Part shown: positions 1 through 8,279 of the stretch, piece after piece
Numbering within the stretch: position 1 is the stretch's first letter
How the letters are laid out: each line of letters opens with the position of its first letter
Source of the DNA: a bacterium UBA6115
GTDB taxonomy: Bacteria; Bacillota_A; Clostridia; Christensenellales; Aristaeellaceae
NCBI GenBank assembly: GCA_002428405.1
Contig: DIWD01000027.1
Span: 1-38,441, forward strand
DNA length: 38,441 nucleotides
Reading direction: 5' to 3'
Made by a program: the position numbers and the translations under genes
Notes under the pieces: model-generated
What the model saw: the letters and a program-made list of their open reading frames with translations, nothing else
Database searches by the model: none
Told to the model about the DNA's origin: nothing

Positions 1-422
1 CCCGGCGAGTAGGCCGGGTCCCCGCCTGAGAGCGTGACGCCGCCCCCCGCCGTCCGGTAAAACACCTCGTCCTTCACGATTTCCTCCATGGCCTCGCTTA
101 CGGTCATTTCCCGCGCGTCAAAGCGGAGCGCTCCTGTCGGGCAGGCATGGATGCAGGCCCCGCACCTGGTACAGGCCCCATGATCGATGCGGACCCCCTC
201 CCCGTCAAAGTCAATGCACTTTTCCGGGCAGGCCGCGGCACAGCTGCGGCAGAGGATGCAGATGCTTCTGGCGTACCAGACGTTGATGTCAGGGGTCAGC
301 CCTTCCGGGTTCTGGCACCAGCGGCAACGAAGCGGGCAGCCCTTGAGGAACAGGACCGTCCGGATGCCGTTGCCGTCATTCACGCCAAAGCGCTTGATGT
401 CAAATACCAGCGCCTTCATCAT
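1..422 (-). CDS. Glycyl-radical enzyme activating enzyme (radical SAM), partial
   Basis: This protein would use S-adenosylmethionine and an Fe-S cluster to install the glycyl radical on its partner enzyme encoded just upstream. The reading frame begins MMKALVFDIKRFGVNDGNG and contains CPLRCRWC, the CX3CX2C radical SAM motif, near residue 30. Two ferredoxin-like cysteine clusters follow (CILCRSCAAACPEKC and CTRCGACIHACP), typical of activases of the dehydratase branch rather than of PflA. The end reads GGGVTLSGGDP, another family motif. The gene runs off the left edge, so only about 140 residues are visible. Its ATG overlaps the stop of the glycyl-radical gene (ATGATG; start at 422 or 419), and I see no Shine-Dalgarno, so translation is probably coupled. 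Function is certain at family level; the substrate is set by the partner. Confidence 0.93.
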   Translation of the reverse strand, partial: MMKALVFDIKRFGVNDGNGIRTVLFLKGCPLRCRWCQNPEGLTPDINVWYARSICILCRSCAAACPEKCIDFDGEGVRIDHGACTRCGACIHACPTGALRFDAREMTVSEAMEEIVKDEVFYRTAGGGVTLSGGDPAYSP

Positions 423-2779
423 ATATCGGCGTAGGAGGTACGTTCTATGATCTCCTGCTGCAGGTCGGGCGCCAGCTCCGTAAAGTAGGCGGTGTACCCC
501 GCGACGCGGATCGTCAGGCTCCTGAATAGCTCCGGGTGTTTCTGGGCGGCCAGCAGATCTTCCCTGTTGACGACGTTGAACTGGGCATGGATGATTTTCA
601 GCGCCACCAATGCCTTGATCAGCCCCACGAACTTTTTGATGCCATCCCTGCTTTTAAACAGCGAGGGAAGGAACTTCATGTTCAACAGCGTGCCGTTGCT
701 GCCAAGCAGCGAGTCAACACGGGAAACGGACTTGAGCAGCGCTGTGGGGCCGCGGACGTCACGCCCGTACACCGCGGACATCCCGCCGTCAGCCAGCGGT
801 TCGCGCGCCTTGCGCCCGTCCGGCGTCGCGCCGACGTTCTGCCCCATGGGCACGTGCGCGGACACGGTGTACAGGCCCGTGTGGTAAGGGCCGCCGCGAA
901 CGTTGCGGTAGGCGGAGAACTTGGCTGTGAAGCGGCTGATCCACTTGTGGGCGATCTCGTCCACCCATTCCACGTCGTTGGCGTACTTGGGCGCCTTGTT
1001 CAGCAGCCTGAGGCGCAGCAGCTCATTGTCCTTAAAATCCTGTCTCAGCGCGTCCAGCAGTTCCCCGCGGTCCACGATCCCCTCGTCATAGACCAGCGCC
1101 TTCAGCGCCGCCAGGCTGTCGGCGATGTTGGCGCACTGGATGGCCTGGATGCCTGACAGGTTGTAATGCGCGCCACCTTCGGTCACGTCCATCCCCTTCT
1201 CCATACAGTCGTTCACCACGCCGGAGAGGAAGGAGGAGGGCAGGATCTCCGCGTGCGCCTTCTCGACTGTTTCACAGCAGGCGATCATGCGGCCGAAGAA
1301 GAAGTCGATCTGCTTTTCAAAGGCCTTCTCAACGTCTCCGTAGGTCTCAAAATCCGCAAGCGTCCCCGTCCGGGCACCCATCTGCTTGCCCGTCAGCATG
1401 CACACGCCGTCGTTGAGCGCCAGCTCCAGCGCCTTGACGAGGTTGAACATCGCGGCGTCGCTCCATCCCAGGGAGTTGCCCATCGTGGTCAGCTCGACGC
1501 AGCCGACGACCGCGTAATTGCGGGCGTCCTTTTCGCTGATGCCCTGGCGCATGAGCGCCGGTATGACCGCCTCGTCGTTGAAAAGCTGGGGCATGCCGCT
1601 GCCCGTCCCGATGACCTGCGCGCAGCGCGTCAGGAAATGCTCCGGCGAACCCGAAAAGACGCGCGCGGAGAGGTTGGGCTGGGGCAGCCCCAGGTGCTCC
1701 TGGGCGCGCAGGAAGAGGTAGGAGAGCTCGTTGGAGGCGTCCTGCCCGTTTTCGTCCTGGCCGCCGATGGCCACGTTAAAGCCGATCGGGAAGCCCGCGA
1801 AGTACCTGGCGCTGCCGGATGAGCGCAGGTAGACGATTTCGTTGAACTTCAGGAACAGGCACAGGATGATCTCCAGCGCTCCCTCATTCGTCAGGGCTCC
1901 TGAATCGATGTCCTTCCTGTAGTAAGGGTACAGCACCTGGTCCAGCCGTCCCGGGGAGAAGGAGGAGGCGTTTGACTCCATCTGCAGAATGACGTACAGG
2001 AACCAGGTGGCCTGCGCGGCTTCGCGGAAAGTGGCGGGCGGCCGGTCAGCAAGGTTTTCGCAGATTTCCGCGATCCGGCCCAGTTCCCCGTCCGGGTCCC
2101 CGCCTTCCCCCGCCATCTCCTTTGCCAGGGAGGCATAACGGCGTATGAAGCCGCGCGCGCCTTCCATGGCGATGATGATTCCCTCGTAGAAGCCGGCGTT
2201 TCCGGCGCGCTGCGCCTGCAGCCGCTTTGCGTCGTCCTGGATGCCCCCGGGGCCGAGTGCCAGCCATTTGGCGGTTTCCGGGCAGATGTGCCCCTGGGCG
2301 TGGTCGGTCTGGTTGATTTTCGCGACCTTGTCGATCGCCTTCATTTCCGGGCCGATGCGTTCTTCCAGCCGGTCCTCCAGCGTCCTTCCCGTCCAAAACG
2401 GAAAGATTTCCCTGCGGAACGCTTCGATATCCCCCGGATGGACCAGGAACTTGTCCTGAGGGCGGTCCGGGAGCGACTCAAACTCACGGTCCACCCAGCT
2501 CAGGCCGGACTCCGGGAAAATGACCCCTGCCCTGACACCGGCGGTCCGGTTCCCAACAATCAGTTCACCGCGGTTGATGCGGATGCCAATTTTTTCCAAA
2601 GACTCCCTGAGTGCCGTCGCTCGAAGGAGGTTGACCGGAAGGCCCGGGTTGTCCCGGTATACCTTTGTCACGATCCGCGCCTGCTCGATGGAGGCATAGC
2701 GCGGCTCTGCCAGGATGCTGTCCTTCAGCCTCCGGGCGCGGAGGGGCTGCGGCAAACTGTCGATCTCAGGATAAGTCAA
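419..2779 (-). CDS. Glycyl-radical enzyme (dehydratase/lyase branch), substrate unknown
   Basis: A cytoplasmic anaerobic enzyme of the PFL-like family, 786 residues from a TTG start at 2779 preceded by GGGAGG six bases upstream. An upstream extension of the frame to 3103 is rejected because it runs through the promoter region and a transposase remnant. Visible key residues are H164 (QGHICPE), C427 and E429 in GCVE, D441 (GWSDAAMFN) and the glycyl-radical G761 in RVAGY. These spacings fit the glycerol/propanediol dehydratase and choline lyase group (established for that family: thiyl Cys, Glu base, radical Gly). The usual NGHS segment before the GRxDQ motif is NASS here (270-273), so the substrate-contacting His is absent. 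The activase follows directly downstream. Family assignment is firm; the reaction (C-O, C-N or C-S cleavage) cannot be named from sequence. Confidence 0.93.
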   Translation of the reverse strand: MTYPEIDSLPQPLRARRLKDSILAEPRYASIEQARIVTKVYRDNPGLPVNLLRATALRESLEKIGIRINRGELIVGNRTAGVRAGVIFPESGLSWVDREFESLPDRPQDKFLVHPGDIEAFRREIFPFWTGRTLEDRLEERIGPEMKAIDKVAKINQTDHAQGHICPETAKWLALGPGGIQDDAKRLQAQRAGNAGFYEGIIIAMEGARGFIRRYASLAKEMAGEGGDPDGELGRIAEICENLADRPPATFREAAQATWFLYVILQMESNASSFSPGRLDQVLYPYYRKDIDSGALTNEGALEIILCLFLKFNEIVYLRSSGSARYFAGFPIGFNVAIGGQDENGQDASNELSYLFLRAQEHLGLPQPNLSARVFSGSPEHFLTRCAQVIGTGSGMPQLFNDEAVIPALMRQGISEKDARNYAVVGCVELTTMGNSLGWSDAAMFNLVKALELALNDGVCMLTGKQMGARTGTLADFETYGDVEKAFEKQIDFFFGRMIACCETVEKAHAEILPSSFLSGVVNDCMEKGMDVTEGGAHYNLSGIQAIQCANIADSLAALKALVYDEGIVDRGELLDALRQDFKDNELLRLRLLNKAPKYANDVEWVDEIAHKWISRFTAKFSAYRNVRGGPYHTGLYTVSAHVPMGQNVGATPDGRKAREPLADGGMSAVYGRDVRGPTALLKSVSRVDSLLGSNGTLLNMKFLPSLFKSRDGIKKFVGLIKALVALKIIHAQFNVVNREDLLAAQKHPELFRSLTIRVAGYTAYFTELAPDLQQEIIERTSYADI

Positions 2780-2825
2780 TTCTTTTTCCTCCCGACGGCT
2801 GTCCGAGGGTACATTGTTGTTTTCT

Positions 2826-2854
2826 ATTTTATAGCGAAGCGCGCCGCGGTACAA
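2826..2854 (-). promoter_or_regulatory. Possible promoter of the glycyl-radical operon
   Basis: Read on the minus strand, TTGTAC (2854-2849) is followed after 17 bases by TAAAAT (2831-2826). The -10 is reasonable and the -35 is weak. It lies about 50 bases before the TTG start and no other candidate is better in this gap. Confidence 0.4.
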
Positions 2855-2930
2855 CCTTACAATCATGCGAATAGGTGCGTAAATCTGAACCGGGCGCCGG
2901 CCCGTGTAAGGACACTGACCGGAAATTAAA

Positions 2931-3263
2931 GCGTCTCCAGCAGGGAAAGGGAATCTGCTGAATATCCGGATGTTCCACACGGACCAGGTCGGCGAGCCTG
3001 ACAAAGTGTTGCCTGACGAACGGTTTTTTGGCTTTCGGATCAGCCTCCCGCTGCGCATGAAGGGATGCCCTTGCGGCATCGCGGTGGCTGAATCAGCCGT
3101 CAAATAGATTAAGGCGGTGTACGATTGCCGCAGGCGCTTTGATACCCTTTGGCAGCTTCAGCTGGAACTGGCGGTTTATGTCCACTGGTTCAATAATGTC
3201 AGATTGCAAAGCACACTGGATTGTCTGTCGCCTGTAGCGTTCAAACAGACCTGCTCCTTATAA
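2931..3263 (+). pseudogene. IS3-family transposase remnant (C-terminal part)
   Basis: One plus-strand frame keeps the tail of an IS3/IS150-type DDE transposase: MFHTDQVGEPD (from 2970), MKGCPCGIAVAESAVK, then VYVHWFNNVRLQSTL and LSPVAFKQTCSL before a TAA at 3261-3263. The family consensus has HSDQG, KGNPYDNAxxE and LSPVEF at these places. The frame is broken by an in-frame TAG at 3105 (AAA TAG ATT AAG, where intact copies read through), HTDQG has become HTDQV, and the catalytic tail has drifted. No 5' part is seen. A TG...CA-type terminus may lie near 3289 (GTTGACA), but its mate is not visible. The remnant sits at the boundary between GC-rich sequence and the AT-rich island to its right. Confidence 0.75.
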
Positions 3264-3360
3264 AATCTGTCTGACCAGACGTTGACAATCCATATGAGCT
3301 GGATAAAGTACACAGAGAGTGGGACTCTTCAGATGCACATAAAATTACTGGTTTCATAAT

Positions 3361-4038
3361 TCATATATCAAGTCTTAGTCGGTTATTTCGAAGAGAGAGC
3401 AGAGTAACGGCGATACTTTCATGTCGGACATTCCGTACCTTAAAGTGCAGGGTGTTAAAGGTTAGCTGCATAATCAGGCTTATACTCAACACTGCGATTA
3501 CAGTGCCAAGACCAACCTTCGCGCCTAAACTCCAGCCAATGAGTAATACTGTCCCCTCAATGAGTCCTCTAATAATACCGATTGGAACTTTGCGAAGCCT
3601 TTTGCCAAGCGCCACCATCAAGGAATCTCGGGGGCCGCTACCAAGGCCTGCGCTGATGTATAGGTAGGTCGCAAAACAGATGAGAAATTGACCTAAGAAT
3701 AACACAATAATTCCAACAATAAAGTTTTTAGCTTTCGGCATTATGTCTAAATATTGAAGAAAATCCACTACTTTACCCACCAAAATTGCATTAATTACAG
3801 TCCCGATGCCAATTTTTTCCTTCATCAATACATCAATAACCAAGATTATTAGTCCAGAGAATAAAACGAAATCGCCAAATGAAATTCCAATCGCGCTGGA
3901 ACAACCGGAGTTGAACGCCTCCCAAGGCGCAAGCCCTATGTCCGCTTGAATAGTGGAATAAATACCCAATCCATATAAAAATACCGCAATAATGATGCGC
4001 AGCAACTTTTTTGCCAGTTTCAATCTTGTCCTTCCCAT
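3361..4038 (-). CDS. YczE/YitT-like integral membrane protein
   Basis: A protein of about 225 residues with roughly five hydrophobic helices. Features include the GLAPWEAF segment after the first helix, IGIGTVINAILVGKVVDF, and GLGSGPRDSLMVALGKR, which are hallmarks of the YczE/YyaS group of predicted membrane proteins. Their substrate is not established. The start is uncertain: ATG at 4038 has no clear ribosome site, whereas TTG at 4023 is preceded by GGGAAGG six bases upstream, a spacing used by other TTG-started genes here. The gene lies 108 bases behind the DRE-TIM enzyme gene on the same strand and may be the last gene of the TRAP operon. The C-terminal tail (RHESIAVTLLSLRNNRLRLDI) is basic and not membrane-like. 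Confidence 0.75.
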   Translation of the reverse strand: MGRTRLKLAKKLLRIIIAVFLYGLGIYSTIQADIGLAPWEAFNSGCSSAIGISFGDFVLFSGLIILVIDVLMKEKIGIGTVINAILVGKVVDFLQYLDIMPKAKNFIVGIIVLFLGQFLICFATYLYISAGLGSGPRDSLMVALGKRLRKVPIGIIRGLIEGTVLLIGWSLGAKVGLGTVIAVLSISLIMQLTFNTLHFKVRNVRHESIAVTLLSLRNNRLRLDI

Positions 4039-4146
4039 TAAGCGAATTGCTGTTCTATGCTGTATTAATCCTGAAAATTTGGATCTTCTTAAATAATTTA
4101 CACTCAACGTTGTCAGTTTTTCAGCTGAGACCTGTCAGTATTTACA

Positions 4147-5370
4147 TCACCCAACCGTTTTCTTTACTATCTCTATGAATTCATCCAGTTTGACCATTCC
4201 ATGCTTCTGTAAAGACATTGTCTTCACCATCAGCAATATGTCGCTGCAAATCTCTTTATCCGGAATTTCATATCCAATTTTCTTCAAATAGTATTCAATA
4301 CTTGGTAAACCGCTTCCTTTTCCGAGCAAGATGACATTGTCGGGGCGACCAACCAAAGAAGGCAAGTATGGCGTTAGTTCCAATGGATCGGTTTCGCTCA
4401 CGTTGTTATACCACCCCGTAATTATCCCTGATTCTATGTCAGCCACGTTGTCGCCTACAATGCACTGATTGGGACGGATAGATATACCGGCCATTTCCCG
4501 CATCAGTTTTGATAAGCCATACATTTTACTGTATTGCATGCCTAGATCTATGCCGTACATCGTTAAAAGCGACAGGGCAACCTCTTCATAGGGACAATTG
4601 CCGGCTCGTTCGCCGATAGCGGAAATCGTTGTGTGAGCAACATCAGCTCCGCAAGCCAGGCCAATGATGGTGTTCGCGCTGGCCAATCCAAAATCATCAT
4701 GAAAGTGAATCTCGATAGGCTTCTTAATTACTTCCTTGACTCTATTCATCATGTAAGGAATTGCGTGGACATTCAGCCCTCCAAACGTATCCACGACTGC
4801 GAGCGCATCCATGTGCCCTTCGTTTTCTACACGCTTGATAAGTTGCAGTGCCCATGTAATATCTGCTCTACTCATATCTATGGGGAAGAACACTGTATAC
4901 AACCCAAGCTCTTTAGCAAAAGCGGTTGATTCTATTGAAAGCTGCATGGCTTTTTCCAAATCCCATTTATACGCCTTTTGAATCATATGATCGCTAGAAG
5001 GAATCTCAATAACGATTCCATCAACCCCAAGGTCTGCAGCCCTTTGAACATCCTCCTTCACACACCGGCAAAAGGAGAAGATTTCCGGCCCAAGGTTCAT
5101 CTTGACAATCTTTCTGATTGCTTCTTCATCATCTTTTGAAACGGCCGGCATCCCAGCCTCGATGCGATGAATTCCAACCTCTGCCATTTTTTCCGCAAGC
5201 ATGATTTTCTCTTCCTTGTTGAAGAGGATACCGGCCTGCTGCTCCCCGTCTCTCAGAGATATATCATGCAGTTTGATTTCTTTTTTGAAATGATACTGCG
5301 ACCGAACTTCATCAGTAAAATTCCACTGACTTGTGAACCATCTGTCCGTTTTCCAAGGTGAGTTACCCAT
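4147..5370 (-). CDS. DRE-TIM metallolyase family enzyme (isopropylmalate/homocitrate synthase-like)
   Basis: A 407-residue enzyme of the HMGL-like superfamily, which makes or breaks C-C bonds between an acyl-CoA and an oxo-acid using a divalent metal. Seen directly: LRDGEQQAG near residue 39 (metal Asp and catalytic Arg), the paired histidines in HFHDDFG, and GERAGNCPYEEV, the characteristic GxGERxGN-type loop. The C-terminal 110 residues (PNQCIVGDN onward) resemble the linker of homocitrate/citramalate synthases, but no LeuA regulatory domain follows. The start is ATG at 5370, preceded by TGGAGG at 5 bases; a TTG four codons upstream overlaps that ribosome site. It sits at the end of a TRAP-transporter operon, so it probably acts on the imported carboxylate or its CoA ester. 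Whether it is a synthase or a lyase is not resolved. Confidence 0.85.
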   Translation of the reverse strand: MGNSPWKTDRWFTSQWNFTDEVRSQYHFKKEIKLHDISLRDGEQQAGILFNKEEKIMLAEKMAEVGIHRIEAGMPAVSKDDEEAIRKIVKMNLGPEIFSFCRCVKEDVQRAADLGVDGIVIEIPSSDHMIQKAYKWDLEKAMQLSIESTAFAKELGLYTVFFPIDMSRADITWALQLIKRVENEGHMDALAVVDTFGGLNVHAIPYMMNRVKEVIKKPIEIHFHDDFGLASANTIIGLACGADVAHTTISAIGERAGNCPYEEVALSLLTMYGIDLGMQYSKMYGLSKLMREMAGISIRPNQCIVGDNVADIESGIITGWYNNVSETDPLELTPYLPSLVGRPDNVILLGKGSGLPSIEYYLKKIGYEIPDKEICSDILLMVKTMSLQKHGMVKLDEFIEIVKKTVG

Positions 5371-5431
5371 ATTATCCTCCAAGCATTAATGAAACATTAA
5401 TGCGAGATAATTAAATGATTGCCCGTGCTTT

Positions 5432-5938
5432 TTACAGCAAGCGCTCTTCATGTAGAATCTCTATGACCCAAACGGCCGAGTTCCCGCAAACCGATGGGCA
5501 TTTATCGTCATGCCCTCCGGCGGCCAGCAGCGCATCCCTTTCTCCGTTCATAATATCAAATGAACGACCCATGATGCGCGTCTGAATCACCGCGCAGTCT
5601 CCCCCGCGTTTGCCATATTCTTCCTCAAATCTCGAGACCAGACGCCTGGCTAGCGCAAATGTTTTAAAGCGTATACCATCCGGATCTGGCAAATTATCAA
5701 TTTCCCTTCCTAAAAAACTGCTTATTGCCATAATGCCTCCAGTCAAAGCGCCGCAAGCATATCCGCCGCCAGCTAAACCGGCTGCAAGTCCTGTGGATGA
5801 TTTAAAAGCCGAATCAGATATGTTGCCAATAGTGTCTCTCAAAGCAGCGAGCACACATTGTGAACACCCGCCATATTTCTGCTCATATGTATAAGCCAGG
5901 CTATAAGCGTTCTTCTTCAAGAATTCAATATCTTTCAT
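5432..5938 (-). CDS. C_GCAxxG_C_C family redox-type protein
   Basis: A 168-residue protein with the cysteine pattern of the C_GCAxxG_C_C family (putative redox-active proteins of anaerobes): C25 and C28 (GGCSQC), C62 in ACGALTGG, C115 (GGDC), and C147/C151 (KCPSVC). The family is thought to be redox-active or metal-binding but has no established reaction. The start overlaps the OsmC-like stop by four bases (ATGA), indicating coupled translation. Its place between an OsmC-like protein and a C-C bond enzyme in a TRAP operon suggests a thiol or redox step linked to use of the transported acid, which is inference only. Confidence 0.85.
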   Translation of the reverse strand: MKDIEFLKKNAYSLAYTYEQKYGGCSQCVLAALRDTIGNISDSAFKSSTGLAAGLAGGGYACGALTGGIMAISSFLGREIDNLPDPDGIRFKTFALARRLVSRFEEEYGKRGGDCAVIQTRIMGRSFDIMNGERDALLAAGGHDDKCPSVCGNSAVWVIEILHEERLL

Positions 5939-6339
5939 TCTTTCTCACTCTCAATTTCTATATTGATGGTTACTTCGGCTACTTTCTCAATGGTTGAATG
6001 AACAGAGCAATACTTAGCGGCAAGATCTACTGCCCTTTGAAAACCAGAGGAGTTTTCAACTTCGTAGAAAACAAAGGAAATCAATACTTTCTTCAATGTA
6101 GTTGGAATTTCCTCCCTTTTCTCGCCGGTAATCTTAATTTCAGCTCGATCAAATACTAGCTTCATCTTTTTTGCAATGCCGGCGAAAGTTGCGTAAAGGC
6201 AGGAACCCAGAGCTCCCAACAGCAAATCATAGGGCTTTGCCTGGCCTGGTTTTGTCCCGATTTCAATTTTTGTGTTTTCACAATGTAGAGTGCCGGAGAA
6301 CTCGCTTCCAAACCCCAGTAATACAGTCGTTTTTTCCAT
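5935..6339 (-). CDS. OsmC/Ohr-family protein
   Basis: A 134-residue protein with the two conserved cysteines of the OsmC fold: C47 in LLGALGSCLYATF and C111 in AAKYCSVHSTI. Characterised OsmC and Ohr proteins reduce organic hydroperoxides; the shorter YhfA-like relatives, which this resembles (KPYDLLLGALGSC), have no firm substrate. ATG at 6339 is preceded by GGAGG at 4 bases. It follows the large TRAP permease by 43 bases and overlaps the next gene by four. Expected cytoplasmic location. Confidence 0.88.
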   Translation of the reverse strand: MEKTTVLLGFGSEFSGTLHCENTKIEIGTKPGQAKPYDLLLGALGSCLYATFAGIAKKMKLVFDRAEIKITGEKREEIPTTLKKVLISFVFYEVENSSGFQRAVDLAAKYCSVHSTIEKVAEVTINIEIESEKE

Positions 6340-6382
6340 TTTACCTCCACAATGGCAAGAATTATGATTGTATCAAATTGGC

Positions 6383-7660
6383 TCAAAGAATCAGATTCGG
6401 CAGGAACATGATGATTTCCGGAACAAAGGTTATAAGAAAAAGAACCACCAATGACGCCGCGACAAATCTGAAAGTCTGCTTTGAAATGCCGCTTAATGAT
6501 GCTCCGCTTACATTGCACGCTACGAACAAATCGACACCTACTGGAGGAGTCGACATTCCTATTGCCAGATTTACCGTCAGTATTACTCCGAAAGCTACCA
6601 AATCGAAGTTGAGGGCTCTCAATACCGGCAGAAGTATCGGAACAAAAATGTACAATGCTGATCCACTGTCAACAAACATTCCAGCTATCAGCATCAGAAT
6701 GTTGATCAAAAAGAGGATGACATACCGATTGCTGGAAATGCTCAGCAAGCCTTTCGCCATCTCCGCCGCCATGTTACTGCTGGTAAGAATCCAGGAAAAT
6801 AAACTGGCTGTAGCGATAATGAACATAACTGATGCAGAGGATACGGAAGCATCCAGCAGAACCTTCCACAATTTCTTCAACTTGATCTCTTTATAGACGA
6901 AAATCCCGACGAATAAACCATATACAGCGGATACAGCAGCTGATTCTGTAGGAGTGAAAACTCCACCGTATATTCCACCCAATATGATGACAGGCGACAT
7001 TAAACCCCAGAGCGCGTCTTTCAGCGCTGATAACTTTTCTTTCCCGGTTGCTTTCTCAATCATTTGAATTTCATTTTTTTGCTTTCTGAGCGAAAAACTG
7101 GAAACGGCGATCAATGCGACTGCAAACAAAATGCCCGGGATAAAGCCGCCGGTAAATAGCTTCACAATGGATACTTCTGCCAGCACGCCGTAAATGACAA
7201 GAATGATGCTGGGCGGAATAATAATTCCCATGTTACCCGAATTCGCAACAAGAGCAGCTGCCCAGTCCTTTTTATACCCCTTAGCTATCATGGCGGGAAT
7301 AAGTATCGGCCCCAAGGCTGCGACAGTTGCTGGCCCGGATCCGGATATGGCTGCAAAGAAAGCGGAGACGATAATGGTAACAACCGCGAGCCCTCCCCTA
7401 CGGTGCCCAACCATTACTGACGCGAATCTCACCAGGCGTTTTGATATTCCCGCATATTCCATAATCACGCCTGACAAAACAAAGAAGGGGATCGCGAGCA
7501 GGGCGAATTTGCCTGTTCCGGAAAAAATGATGCTGGGGAACGCGGCAAGGGGCATCTCAAATACAATCATTGTGACTACCGAAGAAAGCCCCAGGGATAT
7601 GGCTATCGGCACTCCGAAGAGAAGAAGCATAAAGAATGAGCCGAACAACAGCAGAGTCAT
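6383..7660 (-). CDS. dctM: TRAP transporter large permease (DctM-type)
   Basis: A 425-residue, very hydrophobic protein with about a dozen membrane segments. Family motifs visible include GSGPATVAALGPILIPAM, SGNMGIIIPPSIILVIYG, FTPTESAAVSAVYG and TPPVGVDLFVACNVS. In tripartite ATP-independent periplasmic transporters this subunit forms the ion-coupled elevator channel and works with the small permease and a soluble binding protein. The start has AAAGGAGG nine bases upstream. It lies directly after the small permease gene (18-base gap). Ligand is most likely a carboxylic acid; residues do not allow a finer call. Confidence 0.96.
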   Translation of the reverse strand: MTLLLFGSFFMLLLFGVPIAISLGLSSVVTMIVFEMPLAAFPSIIFSGTGKFALLAIPFFVLSGVIMEYAGISKRLVRFASVMVGHRRGGLAVVTIIVSAFFAAISGSGPATVAALGPILIPAMIAKGYKKDWAAALVANSGNMGIIIPPSIILVIYGVLAEVSIVKLFTGGFIPGILFAVALIAVSSFSLRKQKNEIQMIEKATGKEKLSALKDALWGLMSPVIILGGIYGGVFTPTESAAVSAVYGLFVGIFVYKEIKLKKLWKVLLDASVSSASVMFIIATASLFSWILTSSNMAAEMAKGLLSISSNRYVILFLINILMLIAGMFVDSGSALYIFVPILLPVLRALNFDLVAFGVILTVNLAIGMSTPPVGVDLFVACNVSGASLSGISKQTFRFVAASLVVLFLITFVPEIIMFLPNLIL

Positions 7661-7678
7661 TGATTCTTCCCTCCTTTC

Positions 7679-8182
7679 TTAATTAGTTTCATCAACCTTT
7701 TTTTTTATAATATGCGCATTCAGAAACTGCTGTACTGACCTGATTGTAATCAGAACCGATGAGAATAATATCGAGGCGCCCCCGACATACTCAGGAAGAT
7801 TTAATGATGGCGTTTTCACTCCGTATAAGTATTGGTTGTAGCACATTCTCCAGCCATATATAAACAGAATTACCATCATAACAATAGTACAGACAGCAAC
7901 AAACAAGTCTGCGACCATTCTTTGCTTTGGTCCAAAACGCTCCACTAAAGCGGAAAAATTCATATTCTTATTCCTTTTCAGCGCCAGTGAAGCACCGATC
8001 AGGCTATTATATACGAATAGGATGATCAGTACTTCTTCAGTAAACGCCCAAGAGCCCCCAAAAACATAACGCACAAGCACATTTCCAAAACAAATGATCG
8101 TCATGACAAGCATAGAAATGCCTATGATTATTTCTTCGAGCTTATCAACGAACAATGACAGCAATGACAGCGTTTTCCTCAT
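7679..8182 (-). CDS. dctQ: TRAP transporter small permease (DctQ-type)
   Basis: A 167-residue membrane protein with four predicted helices, typical of the DctQ subunit that scaffolds the large permease. The first helix ends with FGNVLVRYVFGGSWAFTEEV, the strongly conserved DctQ segment. The start at 8182 has AAGGAGG with good spacing; the frame continues upstream to 8260 through a strong stem-loop, and that extension is rejected. It sits between the binding-protein gene and the large permease gene. Confidence 0.93.
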   Translation of the reverse strand: MRKTLSLLSLFVDKLEEIIIGISMLVMTIICFGNVLVRYVFGGSWAFTEEVLIILFVYNSLIGASLALKRNKNMNFSALVERFGPKQRMVADLFVAVCTIVMMVILFIYGWRMCYNQYLYGVKTPSLNLPEYVGGASILFSSVLITIRSVQQFLNAHIIKKKVDETN

Positions 8183-8222
8183 GGTACACCTCCTTGTCAT
8201 CAGCTTTTCTTTGAATGATTCC

Positions 8223-8255
8223 GGCATACCGGAATCATAACGATTCCGGTATGCC
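8223..8255 (-). promoter_or_regulatory. Perfect 14-bp stem-loop between binding protein and TRAP permeases
   Basis: Arms GGCATACCGGAATC (8223-8236) and GATTCCGGTATGCC (8242-8255) pair perfectly around a five-base loop, just after the binding-protein stop. No T-run follows on the transcribed strand, so it is not a standard intrinsic terminator. More likely it protects the upstream mRNA from 3' decay or causes partial attenuation, giving more binding protein than permease. Confidence 0.8.
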
Positions 8256-8279
8256 TTCAATTAAACGCTTAGAGGATGA

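Noticed and set aside
536..1822. Long plus-strand open frames opposite the glycyl-radical gene
   Set aside because: Antisense shadows in high-GC coding sequence; no motifs or ribosome sites.
2780..3103. N-terminal extension of the glycyl-radical enzyme frame
   Set aside because: It crosses the promoter region and the antisense of the transposase remnant, resembles no protein, and the TTG at 2779 has an ideal ribosome site and gives the normal family length.
4108..4146. Repeated ACTGACA motifs between the DRE-TIM and YczE-like genes as a terminator
   Set aside because: They are direct repeats rather than an inverted repeat and form no convincing stem with a T-run.
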